A stretch of 64,000 nucleotides of DNA from contig NZ_CVTB01000110.1 of assembly GCF_001050015.1 (NCBI RefSeq), forward strand, positions 13,508-77,507, in the 5' to 3' direction. The translations under genes were made by a program, and so were the position numbers. The notes under the pieces are model-generated. The model searched no databases. It was not told the DNA's origin and saw only the letters and a list, made by a program, of their open reading frames with translations. Positions 56,498 through 64,000 of this stretch are shown here, piece after piece. Position 1 is the first letter of the stretch. Each line of letters starts with the position of its first letter. Origin of the DNA: Mycolicibacterium malmesburyense. GTDB taxonomy: Bacteria; Actinomycetota; Actinomycetes; Mycobacteriales; Mycobacteriaceae.

Positions 56498-57438
56498 CTG
56501 CGGCGCTGGCGGGCGATCTCGGCCAGCACGACGCCTGCGGCCACCGACGCGTTCAATGACTCCGTCGGCCCCGCCATCGGGATGGACACCACCGCGTCGC
56601 AGGTCTCGCGGACCAGCCGGGAAAGTCCCTTCCCCTCGGAGCCGACGACGACCACCATGGGTCCGGAGCCGTCCAGCTCGTCGACCGTGGTGTCACCGTC
56701 GGCGTCCAGCCCGACGACTTGTAATCCCGCGTCGGCCCAATTTTTCAGCGTACGGGTGAGATTCGTGGCCCTGGCCACCGGCAGCCTGGCCGCGGCGCCC
56801 GCGCTGGTGCGCCACGCGACCGCGGTCACCGAGGCCGATCGGCGCTGCGGGATGAGCACGCCGTGGCCACCGAACGCGGCCACCGAGCGCACGATCGCCC
56901 CGAGGTTGCGGGGATCGGAGATGTTGTCCAGCGCGACCAACAGCGCCGAGGACCCGTCCGCGGTCACCGAGGCGAGCAGATCATCCGGATGCGCGTACTG
57001 GTACGGCGGAACCTGAAGGGCCACACCCTGATGCAGGCCGTTGGCCGCGATGCGGTCGAGGTCGTGGCGCTGCACCTCGAGGATCGAGATCCCCGCGTCC
57101 GCGGCCATCTGCACGGACTCTGTCAACCGCTCGTCGGCCTCGGCGCCGAGCGCGACGTACAGCGCAGTCGCGGGCACCCCGGCGCGCAGGCATTCCAGCA
57201 CCGGATTGCGGCCGAGCACGATCTCGGTGTCGTCGGTCTTCTTACCCTGGTGGCGCGCCTGGGATTTCGCGGCCTTCGCCGCGCGCTTGGCCGCCGGATG
57301 GTTGGGGCGCATGTGTGCGGGCGGAGTGGCGCCGCGGCCCTCCAGCCCCCGGCGCCGTACACCGCCCGAACCGACGGTCGGCCCCTTCTTGGTTCCCGGT
57401 TTGCGGACCGCGCCCCTACGCTTCGAGTTGCCCGCCAT
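56494..57438 (-). CDS. rlmB: 23S rRNA 2'-O-methyltransferase, TrmH/SpoU family (RlmB-like)
   Basis: 314-residue SPOUT methyltransferase: a basic low-complexity N-terminal tail (about 1-75, rich in K/R/G), a substrate-binding domain, and the knotted SAM domain with [41 protein letters not shown] and [18 protein letters not shown], the three SpoU motifs. It corresponds to Rv3579c. ATG 57438 shares its A with the cysS TAA (TAATG). Site specificity (Gm2251) is by family. Confidence 0.9.
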   Translation of the reverse strand: MAGNSKRRGAVRKPGTKKGPTVGSGGVRRRGLEGRGATPPAHMRPNHPAAKRAAKAAKSQARHQGKKTDDTEIVLGRNPVLECLRAGVPATALYVALGAEADERLTESVQMAADAGISILEVQRHDLDRIAANGLHQGVALQVPPYQYAHPDDLLASVTADGSSALLVALDNISDPRNLGAIVRSVAAFGGHGVLIPQRRSASVTAVAWRTSAGAAARLPVARATNLTRTLKNWADAGLQVVGLDADGDTTVDELDGSGPMVVVVGSEGKGLSRLVRETCDAVVSIPMAGPTESLNASVAAGVVLAEIARQRRS

Positions 57439-58838
57439 TACTTCGTATGCCCGTCGAGCAGCGTCCACTGCGGCCCATCGGCGGTGTCGGTGACCTCGAT
57501 GCCGGCCTCCTTCAGGCGATCCCGGATCGCGTCGGCCTCGGCCCAGTCCCGTCGCGCCCGCGCATCCTCGCGGCGCTCGACCTCCGCGCGGACCAGCACG
57601 TCGACCGCGGCCAGCGCGGCCGAGGTCTCATCCTTGGACTCCCAGCGCTCGTCGAGCGGATCGGCGCCGAGGATGCCCAGCATCGCGCGGATCGACATCG
57701 CCTGCGTCAACGCGGTCTCGTGGTCGCCGGCATCGAGGGCGCGGTTGCCCTCGGCGCGGGCGGCGTGCACCTCGGCGAGCGCGATCGGCACGGAGAGGTC
57801 GTCGTCGAGCGCAGCGGCGAACTTCGGCGTCCATTCGCCGGGCACGACGGCCCCCACGCGGTTGCGCACGCGGTGCAGGAAGTCCTCGATCCCGGAGTAG
57901 GCCTTCGCCGCGTCCTGCAGCGCCGTCTCGGAGAACTCCAGCATCGACCGGTAGTGGGCGCTGCCGAGGTAATATCTCAGCTCCGCCGCCCGGACACGTT
58001 GCAGCACAGCGGGAATCGCGAGCACGTTGCCCAGCGACTTGCTCATCTTCTCGCCGCCCATGGTCACCCAGCCGTTGTGCAGCCAGTACCGGGCGAACCG
58101 GTCGCCGGCCGCCTCGGCCTGGGCGATCTCGTTCTCGTGGTGCGGGAAAACCAGATCCATGCCGCCGGCGTGGATGTCGAACTCGGCACCGAGGTACGCC
58201 TCGCACATCGCGACGCATTCGGTGTGCCAGCCCGGCCTTCCCCGGCCCCACGGCGTCGGCCAGGACGGTTCACCGGGTTTGGCGCCCTTCCACAACGTGA
58301 AGTCGCGTTCGTCGCGCTTGCCCCTGGCCGCGCCCTCACCCTGGTGCACGTCGTCGATCTTGTGGCCGGACAGCTTTCCGTAGCCCGGGAGGCTGAGGAC
58401 GTCGAAGTAGACATCACCGTTCCCGACATAGGCGTGGTCGCGCTCGATCAGCCGCTCGATCAGCTCGACCATCTGGGTGATGTGGCCGGTTGCGCGCGGT
58501 TCGGCCGACGGCGGCAGCACGCCGAGCGCGTCGTAGGCGGCGGAGAAGGCGCGTTCGTAGGTGGCCGCCCACTCCCACCACGGCCGTCCGGCGTCGGCGG
58601 CCTTGTTGAGGATCTTGTCGTCGATGTCGGTGACGTTGCGGATGAACGCGACGTCGTAACCCTTGGCCATCAGCCAGCGCCGGAGCACGTCGAACGCGAC
58701 CCCGCTGCGCACATGCCCGATGTGGGGCAGACCCTGGACGGTGGCGCCGCAGAGGTAGACGGAGGCATGGCCGGGGCGCACGGGAACGAAATCGCGTACG
58801 GCACCGGTCATGGTGTCGTACAGCCGCAGGTCGGTCAC
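57438..58838 (-). CDS. cysS: Cysteinyl-tRNA synthetase
   Basis: 466-residue class I aminoacyl-tRNA synthetase. HIGH motif in [11 protein letters not shown] (about 39-42), zinc ligands in LCGATVQG (Cys), HTECVAMC and [13 protein letters not shown] (His), and KMSKSLGN. The first substrate-binding part [12 protein letters not shown] is CysRS-specific. GTG 58838 ([10 protein letters not shown]) gives the recalled length of ~469; a longer frame would include the tandem repeat segment upstream. It is cotranscribed with ispF and rlmB. Confidence 0.95.
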   Translation of the reverse strand: MTDLRLYDTMTGAVRDFVPVRPGHASVYLCGATVQGLPHIGHVRSGVAFDVLRRWLMAKGYDVAFIRNVTDIDDKILNKAADAGRPWWEWAATYERAFSAAYDALGVLPPSAEPRATGHITQMVELIERLIERDHAYVGNGDVYFDVLSLPGYGKLSGHKIDDVHQGEGAARGKRDERDFTLWKGAKPGEPSWPTPWGRGRPGWHTECVAMCEAYLGAEFDIHAGGMDLVFPHHENEIAQAEAAGDRFARYWLHNGWVTMGGEKMSKSLGNVLAIPAVLQRVRAAELRYYLGSAHYRSMLEFSETALQDAAKAYSGIEDFLHRVRNRVGAVVPGEWTPKFAAALDDDLSVPIALAEVHAARAEGNRALDAGDHETALTQAMSIRAMLGILGADPLDERWESKDETSAALAAVDVLVRAEVERREDARARRDWAEADAIRDRLKEAGIEVTDTADGPQWTLLDGHTK

Positions 58839-58866
58839 GCTCCGACCGCCGGGTTCGTCGCCGCAT

Positions 58867-58906
58867 TCACGACGGGCCAATTGTTCGCCCAACTCACGAC
58901 GGGCCA
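58867..58906 (-). repeat. Two-copy 27-bp-period direct repeat between ispF and cysS
   Basis: TCACGACGGGCCA occurs at 58867-58879 and 58894-58906, exactly 27 bp apart, with a similar spacer. On the minus strand it could encode [18 protein letters not shown], so it may be either an upstream duplicated coding relic or a leader repeat of cysS. Confidence 0.5.
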
Positions 58907-58916
58907 GCTTACCGGC

Positions 58917-59396
58917 CTAATCGCCCTGGACCACCAACGCGGTCGCGATCGCGGCCAGACCCTCGCCGCGCCCGGTCAGGCCCAGGCCGTCGGTGGTTGT
59001 CGCACTGACCGACACCGGGGCGTCGAGCAACTCCGACAGGACCTTCTGTGCCTCGGCGCGCCGCGGTCCGACCTTGGGCCGGTTGCCGATCACCTGGACG
59101 GCCGCGTTGACGACCCGGAAGCCCCGTTCGGACAGCAGCCGGCCGACGTGCCGAAGCATGTCGGCACCGGCAGCGTCGCGCCACTCGTCCCGTCCGGTGC
59201 CGAAGACCTCACCGAGATCGCCGAGACCGGCCGCGGAGAGCAGCGCATCGCACAGCGCGTGTGCCGCCACATCGCCATCGGAATGACCCGCGCAGCCGTC
59301 GGCCTCATCGAAATGCAGGCACAGCAACCAGCAGGGCCGCCCCGACTGGATGGGGTGAACGTCGGTGCCGAGCCCGACCCTTGGCAGGCTCGTCAT
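58917..59396 (-). CDS. ispF: IspF, 2-C-methyl-D-erythritol 2,4-cyclodiphosphate synthase
   Basis: 159-residue MEP-pathway enzyme for isoprenoid precursors. Zinc ligands Asp12 and His14 in GLGTDVHPI and the third in [14 protein letters not shown]; the C-terminal signature [20 protein letters not shown] is intact. ATG 59396 starts only 5 nt after the carD stop. In M. tuberculosis ispD lies between carD and ispF; no part of it remains here. Confidence 0.95.
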   Translation of the reverse strand: MTSLPRVGLGTDVHPIQSGRPCWLLCLHFDEADGCAGHSDGDVAAHALCDALLSAAGLGDLGEVFGTGRDEWRDAAGADMLRHVGRLLSERGFRVVNAAVQVIGNRPKVGPRRAEAQKVLSELLDAPVSVSATTTDGLGLTGRGEGLAAIATALVVQGD

Positions 59397-59401
59397 CGGC
59401 T

Positions 59402-60218
<817 letters not shown>

Positions 60219-60776
60219 GTGGACCGCTTCAAACTGGCCGCCTGCGGGCTGGCCGCCGCTGTCGCGCTCGTCGGCTGCAGTTCCGGGCAGGTCTCGCAGA
60301 TGACCACGCAGGAACCGGCGGTCAACGGCACGAGCGCGAACGTCGGCGAGATCGCGTTGCGCAATGTGCACCTGCGGGCCGAGCAGGTCACCGACTTCGT
60401 CCGGCCGGGCAAAGATGTCGAGCTGATCTTCGTCGCGGCCAACAACTCACCGGACCAGGTCGACAAGCTGCAGTCCGTCACCTCCGACGTCGGCACGGTG
60501 TCGCTGACCGGCGACACCACCCTGCCTCCGAACGGCATGCTGACCGTCGGCGCCCCGGACGGCCAGATCACCCCGCTGGAGAGCGTCGAGGCCGCCGAGG
60601 CCGCAGAGGCCGAGGTGTCGCTGACCAAGCCGATCACCAACGGCCTGACGTACGACTTCACGTTCAAGTTCGAGAAGGCCGGCGAGACCACCGTGCGGGT
60701 GCCGATCTCGGCCGGTGAGACGCCGCGGCGCGGTGGAGCGGTCGAGGCCGGCGGCGGCCACGGCGGCGGGCACTGA
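60219..60776 (+). CDS. lpqE: LpqE lipoprotein
   Basis: 185-residue conserved mycobacterial lipoprotein with signal peptide [20 protein letters not shown], lipobox LVGC (Cys20), and an Ig-like beta-rich mature domain. The C-terminal tail is rich in Gly/His (GGGHGGGH), a possible metal-binding end. Function unknown; it lies in the conserved carD-lpqE-radA segment. GTG 60219 has AGGAGG about 7 nt upstream. Confidence 0.9.
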   Translation: MDRFKLAACGLAAAVALVGCSSGQVSQMTTQEPAVNGTSANVGEIALRNVHLRAEQVTDFVRPGKDVELIFVAANNSPDQVDKLQSVTSDVGTVSLTGDTTLPPNGMLTVGAPDGQITPLESVEAAEAAEAEVSLTKPITNGLTYDFTFKFEKAGETTVRVPISAGETPRRGGAVEAGGGHGGGH

Positions 60777-60839
60777 GCCCGGTCGGCGACACGACCGGCC
60801 GGCACCGAGTTTCTGTCGCTGTCTGTCGGAGACGACGGC

Positions 60840-60845
60840 TACCGT
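60840..60845 (+). promoter_or_regulatory. Leaderless -10 of radA (TACCGT)
   Basis: TACCGT, 6 nt, GTG 60852. Confidence 0.55.
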
Positions 60846-60851
60846 CACTGC

Positions 60852-62243
60852 GTGGCCAAAGGTAGCGCCAAGGCGCGCGCGCAGTACCGCTGCTCGGAGT
60901 GCCACCACATCACGCTCAAGTGGGTCGGCCGCTGTCCCGAGTGCGGCACCTGGGGCACGGTCGACGAAGTGGCCGTGCTGTCCGCGGTGGCCGGATCGGG
61001 CGCGCGGCGTTCGGTCGCCCCGTCCTCGGCGGCGGTGCCGATCAGTTCGATCGACCCCGGCCGCACGCGCCACTTCCACACCGGTGTCGCGGAGCTCGAC
61101 CGGGTGCTCGGGGGCGGCCTCGTTCCAGGATCGGTGACGCTGCTGGCCGGTGACCCCGGTGTCGGCAAGTCGACGCTGTTGTTGGAGGTGGTGCACCGCT
61201 GGGCGGTGGCCGGTAAGCGCGCGCTGTACCTCTCGGGCGAGGAGTCGGCGGGCCAGATCCGCATGCGGGCCGAACGCACCGGCTGCACGCACGACGAGGT
61301 GTACCTGGCCGCGGAGTCCGACCTCGGCACGGCGCTCGGACACATCGACGAGGTGCGCCCGAGCCTCGTGGTGGTCGACTCCGTCCAGACCATGTCCACC
61401 ACCGAGGCCGACGGCGTCACCGGCGGGGTCACCCAGGTGCGTGCGGTCACCACCGCATTGACCATGGCGGCCAAGACATCTGGCGTCGCGATGATCCTCG
61501 TCGGCCACGTGACGAAGGACGGCGCGATCGCGGGTCCGCGCTCACTCGAGCATCTGGTCGACGTCGTGCTGCACTTCGAAGGCGACCGCACATCGTCGCT
61601 GCGGATGGTGCGCGGCGTGAAGAACCGGTTCGGGGCCGCCGACGAGGTGGGCTGTTTCCTGTTGCACGACAGCGGGATCGAGGGCGTGGCCGACCCGTCG
61701 GGCCTGTTCCGCGACCAGCGGCCCAAACCCGTTGCCGGAACGGCGATCACGGTAGCCCTCGACGGTAAGCGCCCGTTGATCGGCGAGGTGCAGGCACTCA
61801 TCGGGGGGCCCGCGAACGGCAACGCCCGCCGCGCCGTGAGCGGAATCGACTCGTCGCGGGCCGCGATGATCACCGCGGTGTTGGACAAGCATGCGGGGAT
61901 GTCCGTCGGGTCCCACGACATCTACCTGTCGACCGTCGGCGGGATGCGCCTGACCGATCCGTCAGCGGATCTGGCGGTCGCGGTGGCCATCGCCTCTTCG
62001 AGGATGAACCTGCCGATGCCCGCCGCCGCGGTCGCCATCGGTGAGGTGGGCCTGGCCGGCGACCTGCGCCGTGTCACCGGGATGGATCGCCGACTGGCGG
62101 AGGCGGCCCGGCTCGGTTTCACGTTGGCGGTGGTGCCGCCCGGCGTGACATCGGTACCCGCGGGCCTGCGGGCGATCACGGCCCACGACATCGGCTCGGC
62201 ATTGCGGGTCTTGCGCGATATCAGCAAAGATCAGCAAAGATAG
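60852..62243 (+). CDS. radA: RadA, DNA-repair helicase/branch-migration protein
   Basis: 463-residue RecA-related protein acting in recombination intermediates. Zinc finger Cys14, Cys17, Cys28, Cys31; Walker [10 protein letters not shown] at about 100-108; RadA-specific KNRFG motif within [14 protein letters not shown]-terminal Lon-protease-like domain ([19 protein letters not shown]). GTG 60852 is predicted leaderless. The gene precedes disA; RadA is reported to inhibit DisA in M. smegmatis. The C-terminal codons contain a tandem ATCAGCAAAG. Confidence 0.96.
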   Translation: MAKGSAKARAQYRCSECHHITLKWVGRCPECGTWGTVDEVAVLSAVAGSGARRSVAPSSAAVPISSIDPGRTRHFHTGVAELDRVLGGGLVPGSVTLLAGDPGVGKSTLLLEVVHRWAVAGKRALYLSGEESAGQIRMRAERTGCTHDEVYLAAESDLGTALGHIDEVRPSLVVVDSVQTMSTTEADGVTGGVTQVRAVTTALTMAAKTSGVAMILVGHVTKDGAIAGPRSLEHLVDVVLHFEGDRTSSLRMVRGVKNRFGAADEVGCFLLHDSGIEGVADPSGLFRDQRPKPVAGTAITVALDGKRPLIGEVQALIGGPANGNARRAVSGIDSSRAAMITAVLDKHAGMSVGSHDIYLSTVGGMRLTDPSADLAVAVAIASSRMNLPMPAAAVAIGEVGLAGDLRRVTGMDRRLAEAARLGFTLAVVPPGVTSVPAGLRAITAHDIGSALRVLRDISKDQQR

Positions 62244-62273
62244 TGCAATGACGGCCGATCCTAGGGAGGGGCG

Positions 62274-63392
62274 ATGGCCGTGAAGTCGGGTGGAAGATCG
62301 GGGCGCACCGTGGTGCCCCTGGCGCGGCCGACCATGCGCGAGACGATCGCCCGGTTGGCGCCGGGAACGGCGCTGCGTGACGGCCTGGAGCGCATACTGC
62401 GCGGCCGCACCGGGGCCCTGATCGTCATCGGCTACGACGAGAGCGTCGAGGCCATCTGCGACGGCGGTTTCTCCCTCGATGTCCGCTACGCACCGACCCG
62501 GTTGCGTGAGCTGTCGAAAATGGATGGCGCCGTGGTGCTCTCCAGCGACGGCGCCCACATCCTGCGGGCCAACGTGCAACTGGTGCCCGACCCGTCGATC
62601 CCGACCGAGGAGTCGGGCACCCGGCACCGGTCCGCCGAGCGCGCCGCGATCCAGACCGGCTACCCGGTGATCTCGGTGAGTCACTCGATGAGCATCGTGA
62701 CCGTCTACGTCGCGGGCGAACGGCACGTCATCCCCGACTCGGCGACCATCCTGTCGCGCGCGAACCAGACGATCGACACCCTCGAGCGCTACAAGACCCG
62801 CCTCGACGAGGTCAGCAGGCAGCTGTCGACGGCCGAGATCGAAGACTTCGTAACGCTGCGCGATGTGATGACCGTCGTGCAGCGGCTGGAGATGGTGCGC
62901 CGGATCAGCCTTGAAATCGACTCGTACGTGGTCGAACTCGGCACCGACGGCCGTCAGCTCAAGCTTCAGCTCGACGAGCTCGTCGGCGACAACGACACCG
63001 CCCGCGAACTCATCGTGCGCGACTATCACGCCAACCCTGATCCGCCGACGGCGGCGCAGGTCGGTGCGACGCTTGACGAACTCGACTCGCTCTCCGACAG
63101 TGAACTGCTCGACTTCACGACGCTCGCGCGGGTCTTCGGCTACCCGTCGACGATCGAGGCGCAGGATTCGGCGATGAGCTCGCGGGGCTACCGCGCGATG
63201 GCCGGCATCCCACGCCTGCAATTCGCGCATGTCGACCTGCTGGTGCGTTCGTTCGGCTCGCTACAGGGGCTGCTGGCGGCCAGCGCCGGCGACCTTCAGT
63301 CGGTCGAGGGCATCGGCTCGATGTGGGCGCGCCACATCCGAGAGGGGCTCTCCCAGTTGGCCGAGTCGACCATCGCCGACCGGCTGGCCTGA
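62274..63392 (+). CDS. disA: DisA, diadenylate cyclase and DNA-integrity scanner
   Basis: 372-residue c-di-AMP synthase. DAC-domain motifs DGA (84-86, [13 protein letters not shown]) and RHR (117-119, [13 protein letters not shown]) are intact, so it should be active. A central helical domain and C-terminal helix-hairpin-helix DNA-binding domain ([20 protein letters not shown]) follow. ATG 62274 has GGGAGGGG 3-9 nt upstream. It lies 30 nt after radA, probably transcribed with it. Confidence 0.96.
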   Translation: MAVKSGGRSGRTVVPLARPTMRETIARLAPGTALRDGLERILRGRTGALIVIGYDESVEAICDGGFSLDVRYAPTRLRELSKMDGAVVLSSDGAHILRANVQLVPDPSIPTEESGTRHRSAERAAIQTGYPVISVSHSMSIVTVYVAGERHVIPDSATILSRANQTIDTLERYKTRLDEVSRQLSTAEIEDFVTLRDVMTVVQRLEMVRRISLEIDSYVVELGTDGRQLKLQLDELVGDNDTARELIVRDYHANPDPPTAAQVGATLDELDSLSDSELLDFTTLARVFGYPSTIEAQDSAMSSRGYRAMAGIPRLQFAHVDLLVRSFGSLQGLLAASAGDLQSVEGIGSMWARHIREGLSQLAESTIADRLA

Positions 63393-63401
63393 ACCCGGAC
63401 C

Positions 63402-64000
63402 TCAGTTGGGGACGGGTCCCGGGGGCGGGGCCGCGCCGCCACCGTGCTCCGGCGACTGCGGGGCGGCGAGGATGAACGGCACCGCGGCCGACCTCAGGTT
63501 GCCCAACTGCACGACGAGTTGATACGTGCCGGGTCCGATCGGCTGCCGGGGCAGCGGACACCCGGGCGCGGAACCCATACCCGTCCAGGTCACCTCGGTG
63601 GTCACCTGTTCACCGGGCTGGAATGCCTTGACCAGCGTCTCGTTCGACGGCGCACAGTCGAGGTTGGACCATAGCCGCGCGTTGTCCAACGAGTAGACGT
63701 AGGCGGCCAGCACCGCGGCGCCGACGTCGCGCTTGCAGCCGACGAGCCCGATGTTGGTGACGACCATCGTGAACTTCGGCTGCTCGCCGACGACGTACTG
63801 CGGTTGGTTGGTGATGCCCTTGACCGCCAGCGTCGAGTCGGGGCAGTCGTCGCCCTCGTTCAGGATGGGGGGCGGTGCGACGGCCGCGGTCGGCGTCGGT
63901 GTCGGCGGCGGTGCGTCCTGCGCCGGCGGTTGCACCGGCGTCTTCACCTCGGGGTTCTCTCCCGGCAGCGGCGTGGGTGCACCCGCCGCGGTCGGGTCTG
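63402..64000 (-). CDS. Rv3587c-like membrane/exported protein (partial)
   Basis: The frame is open from the right window edge to 63402 (199 codons visible), so the N-terminus, likely a membrane anchor, is missing. The visible part begins in a proline/threonine-rich linker (PTAAGAPTPLPGE, then PPPTPTPTAAV) followed by a beta-rich domain with four Cys (GDDCPDSTLAVKG, IGLVGCKRD, LDCAPS, APGCPLPRQPIG), and a short proline-rich tail. It matches the position and style of Rv3587c; function unknown. Convergent with disA. Confidence 0.85.
   Translation of the reverse strand, partial: DPTAAGAPTPLPGENPEVKTPVQPPAQDAPPPTPTPTAAVAPPPILNEGDDCPDSTLAVKGITNQPQYVVGEQPKFTMVVTNIGLVGCKRDVGAAVLAAYVYSLDNARLWSNLDCAPSNETLVKAFQPGEQVTTEVTWTGMGSAPGCPLPRQPIGPGTYQLVVQLGNLRSAAVPFILAAPQSPEHGGGAAPPPGPVPN

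Noticed and set aside
58867..58906. CRISPR-like repeat
   Set aside because: Only two 13-bp units and no spacer variety or cas genes.
62248..62283. 11-codon frame overlapping the disA start, possible leader peptide
   Set aside because: No ribosome-binding site of its own; disA has a strong one. Chance occurrence is likely.

Overview
The window is high-GC actinobacterial DNA that reads as a fast-growing mycobacterium (Mycolicibacterium, M. smegmatis-like). Evidence: near-identity to remembered mycobacterial proteins (CarD, KstR, KstR2, CYP125, HsaC, RadA, DisA), gene order matching M. tuberculosis Rv3541c-Rv3587c with insertions, many GTG starts, and a strong leaderless-promoter signature (TANNNT, 6-7 nt, then ATG/GTG). 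Homology statements come from memory; no database was searched. All comparisons to M. tuberculosis order are recalled.

Layout. 1-6,170: cholesterol side-chain block (chsH1-chsH2-fadE29-fadE28-cyp125, divergent from fadA5) with two KstR boxes. 6,200-8,780: DUF8021-like protein, ddn and two SDRs. 8,845-12,321: echA20-ipdABC, opening of rings C/D. 12,365-15,812: a SatD/membrane-protein pair, an NDMA-type alcohol dehydrogenase and a membrane protein. 15,796-17,576: fadA6 and kstR2. 17,847-20,293: a three-gene cassette that looks ESX- or toxin-immunity-like. 20,290-28,057: ipdF-fadE30 divergent from fadD3-fadE31-32-33 and aspB. 28,126-35,218: DUF222/HNH protein, a ketone-body operon (MHS permease, 3-hydroxybutyrate dehydrogenase, acetoacetyl-CoA synthetase) with a divergent LysR regulator, and a lipase. 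35,243-43,700: hsaBCDA, kshB, an exported protein, fadE34 and kstR. 43,703-46,493: trehalose-phosphatase, aminoglycoside-phosphotransferase-like protein, LacI regulator. 46,526-54,303: metal/cofactor block with a zinc ABC transporter behind a Zur-like box, bluB-pxpA, and a cobalamin-riboswitch-controlled ABC transporter ending in a FhuF-like Fe-S protein. 54,348-64,000: conserved housekeeping segment (MBL hydrolase, arsB2, rlmB, cysS, ispF, carD, lpqE, radA, disA, start of an Rv3587c-like gene).

How it works together. CYP125, FadA5, FadE28/29 and ChsH1/H2 shorten the sterol side chain; KshB and HsaA-D open rings A/B; FadD3, IpdF, FadE30-33, EchA20, IpdABC and FadA6 degrade the residual C/D rings. 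KstR controls the first two stages, KstR2 the last. The three KstR2 boxes all lie 16-17 bp upstream of a leaderless start codon. The most unusual items are: divergent promoters whose -10 elements overlap; a 28-nt hairpin repeat with a compensatory stem change that has extended FadE28 and FadD3; the toxin/immunity-like cassette in the slot where M. tuberculosis has PPE64; absence of ispD between carD and ispF; and the B12-riboswitch transporter operon carrying a FhuF-like reductase.
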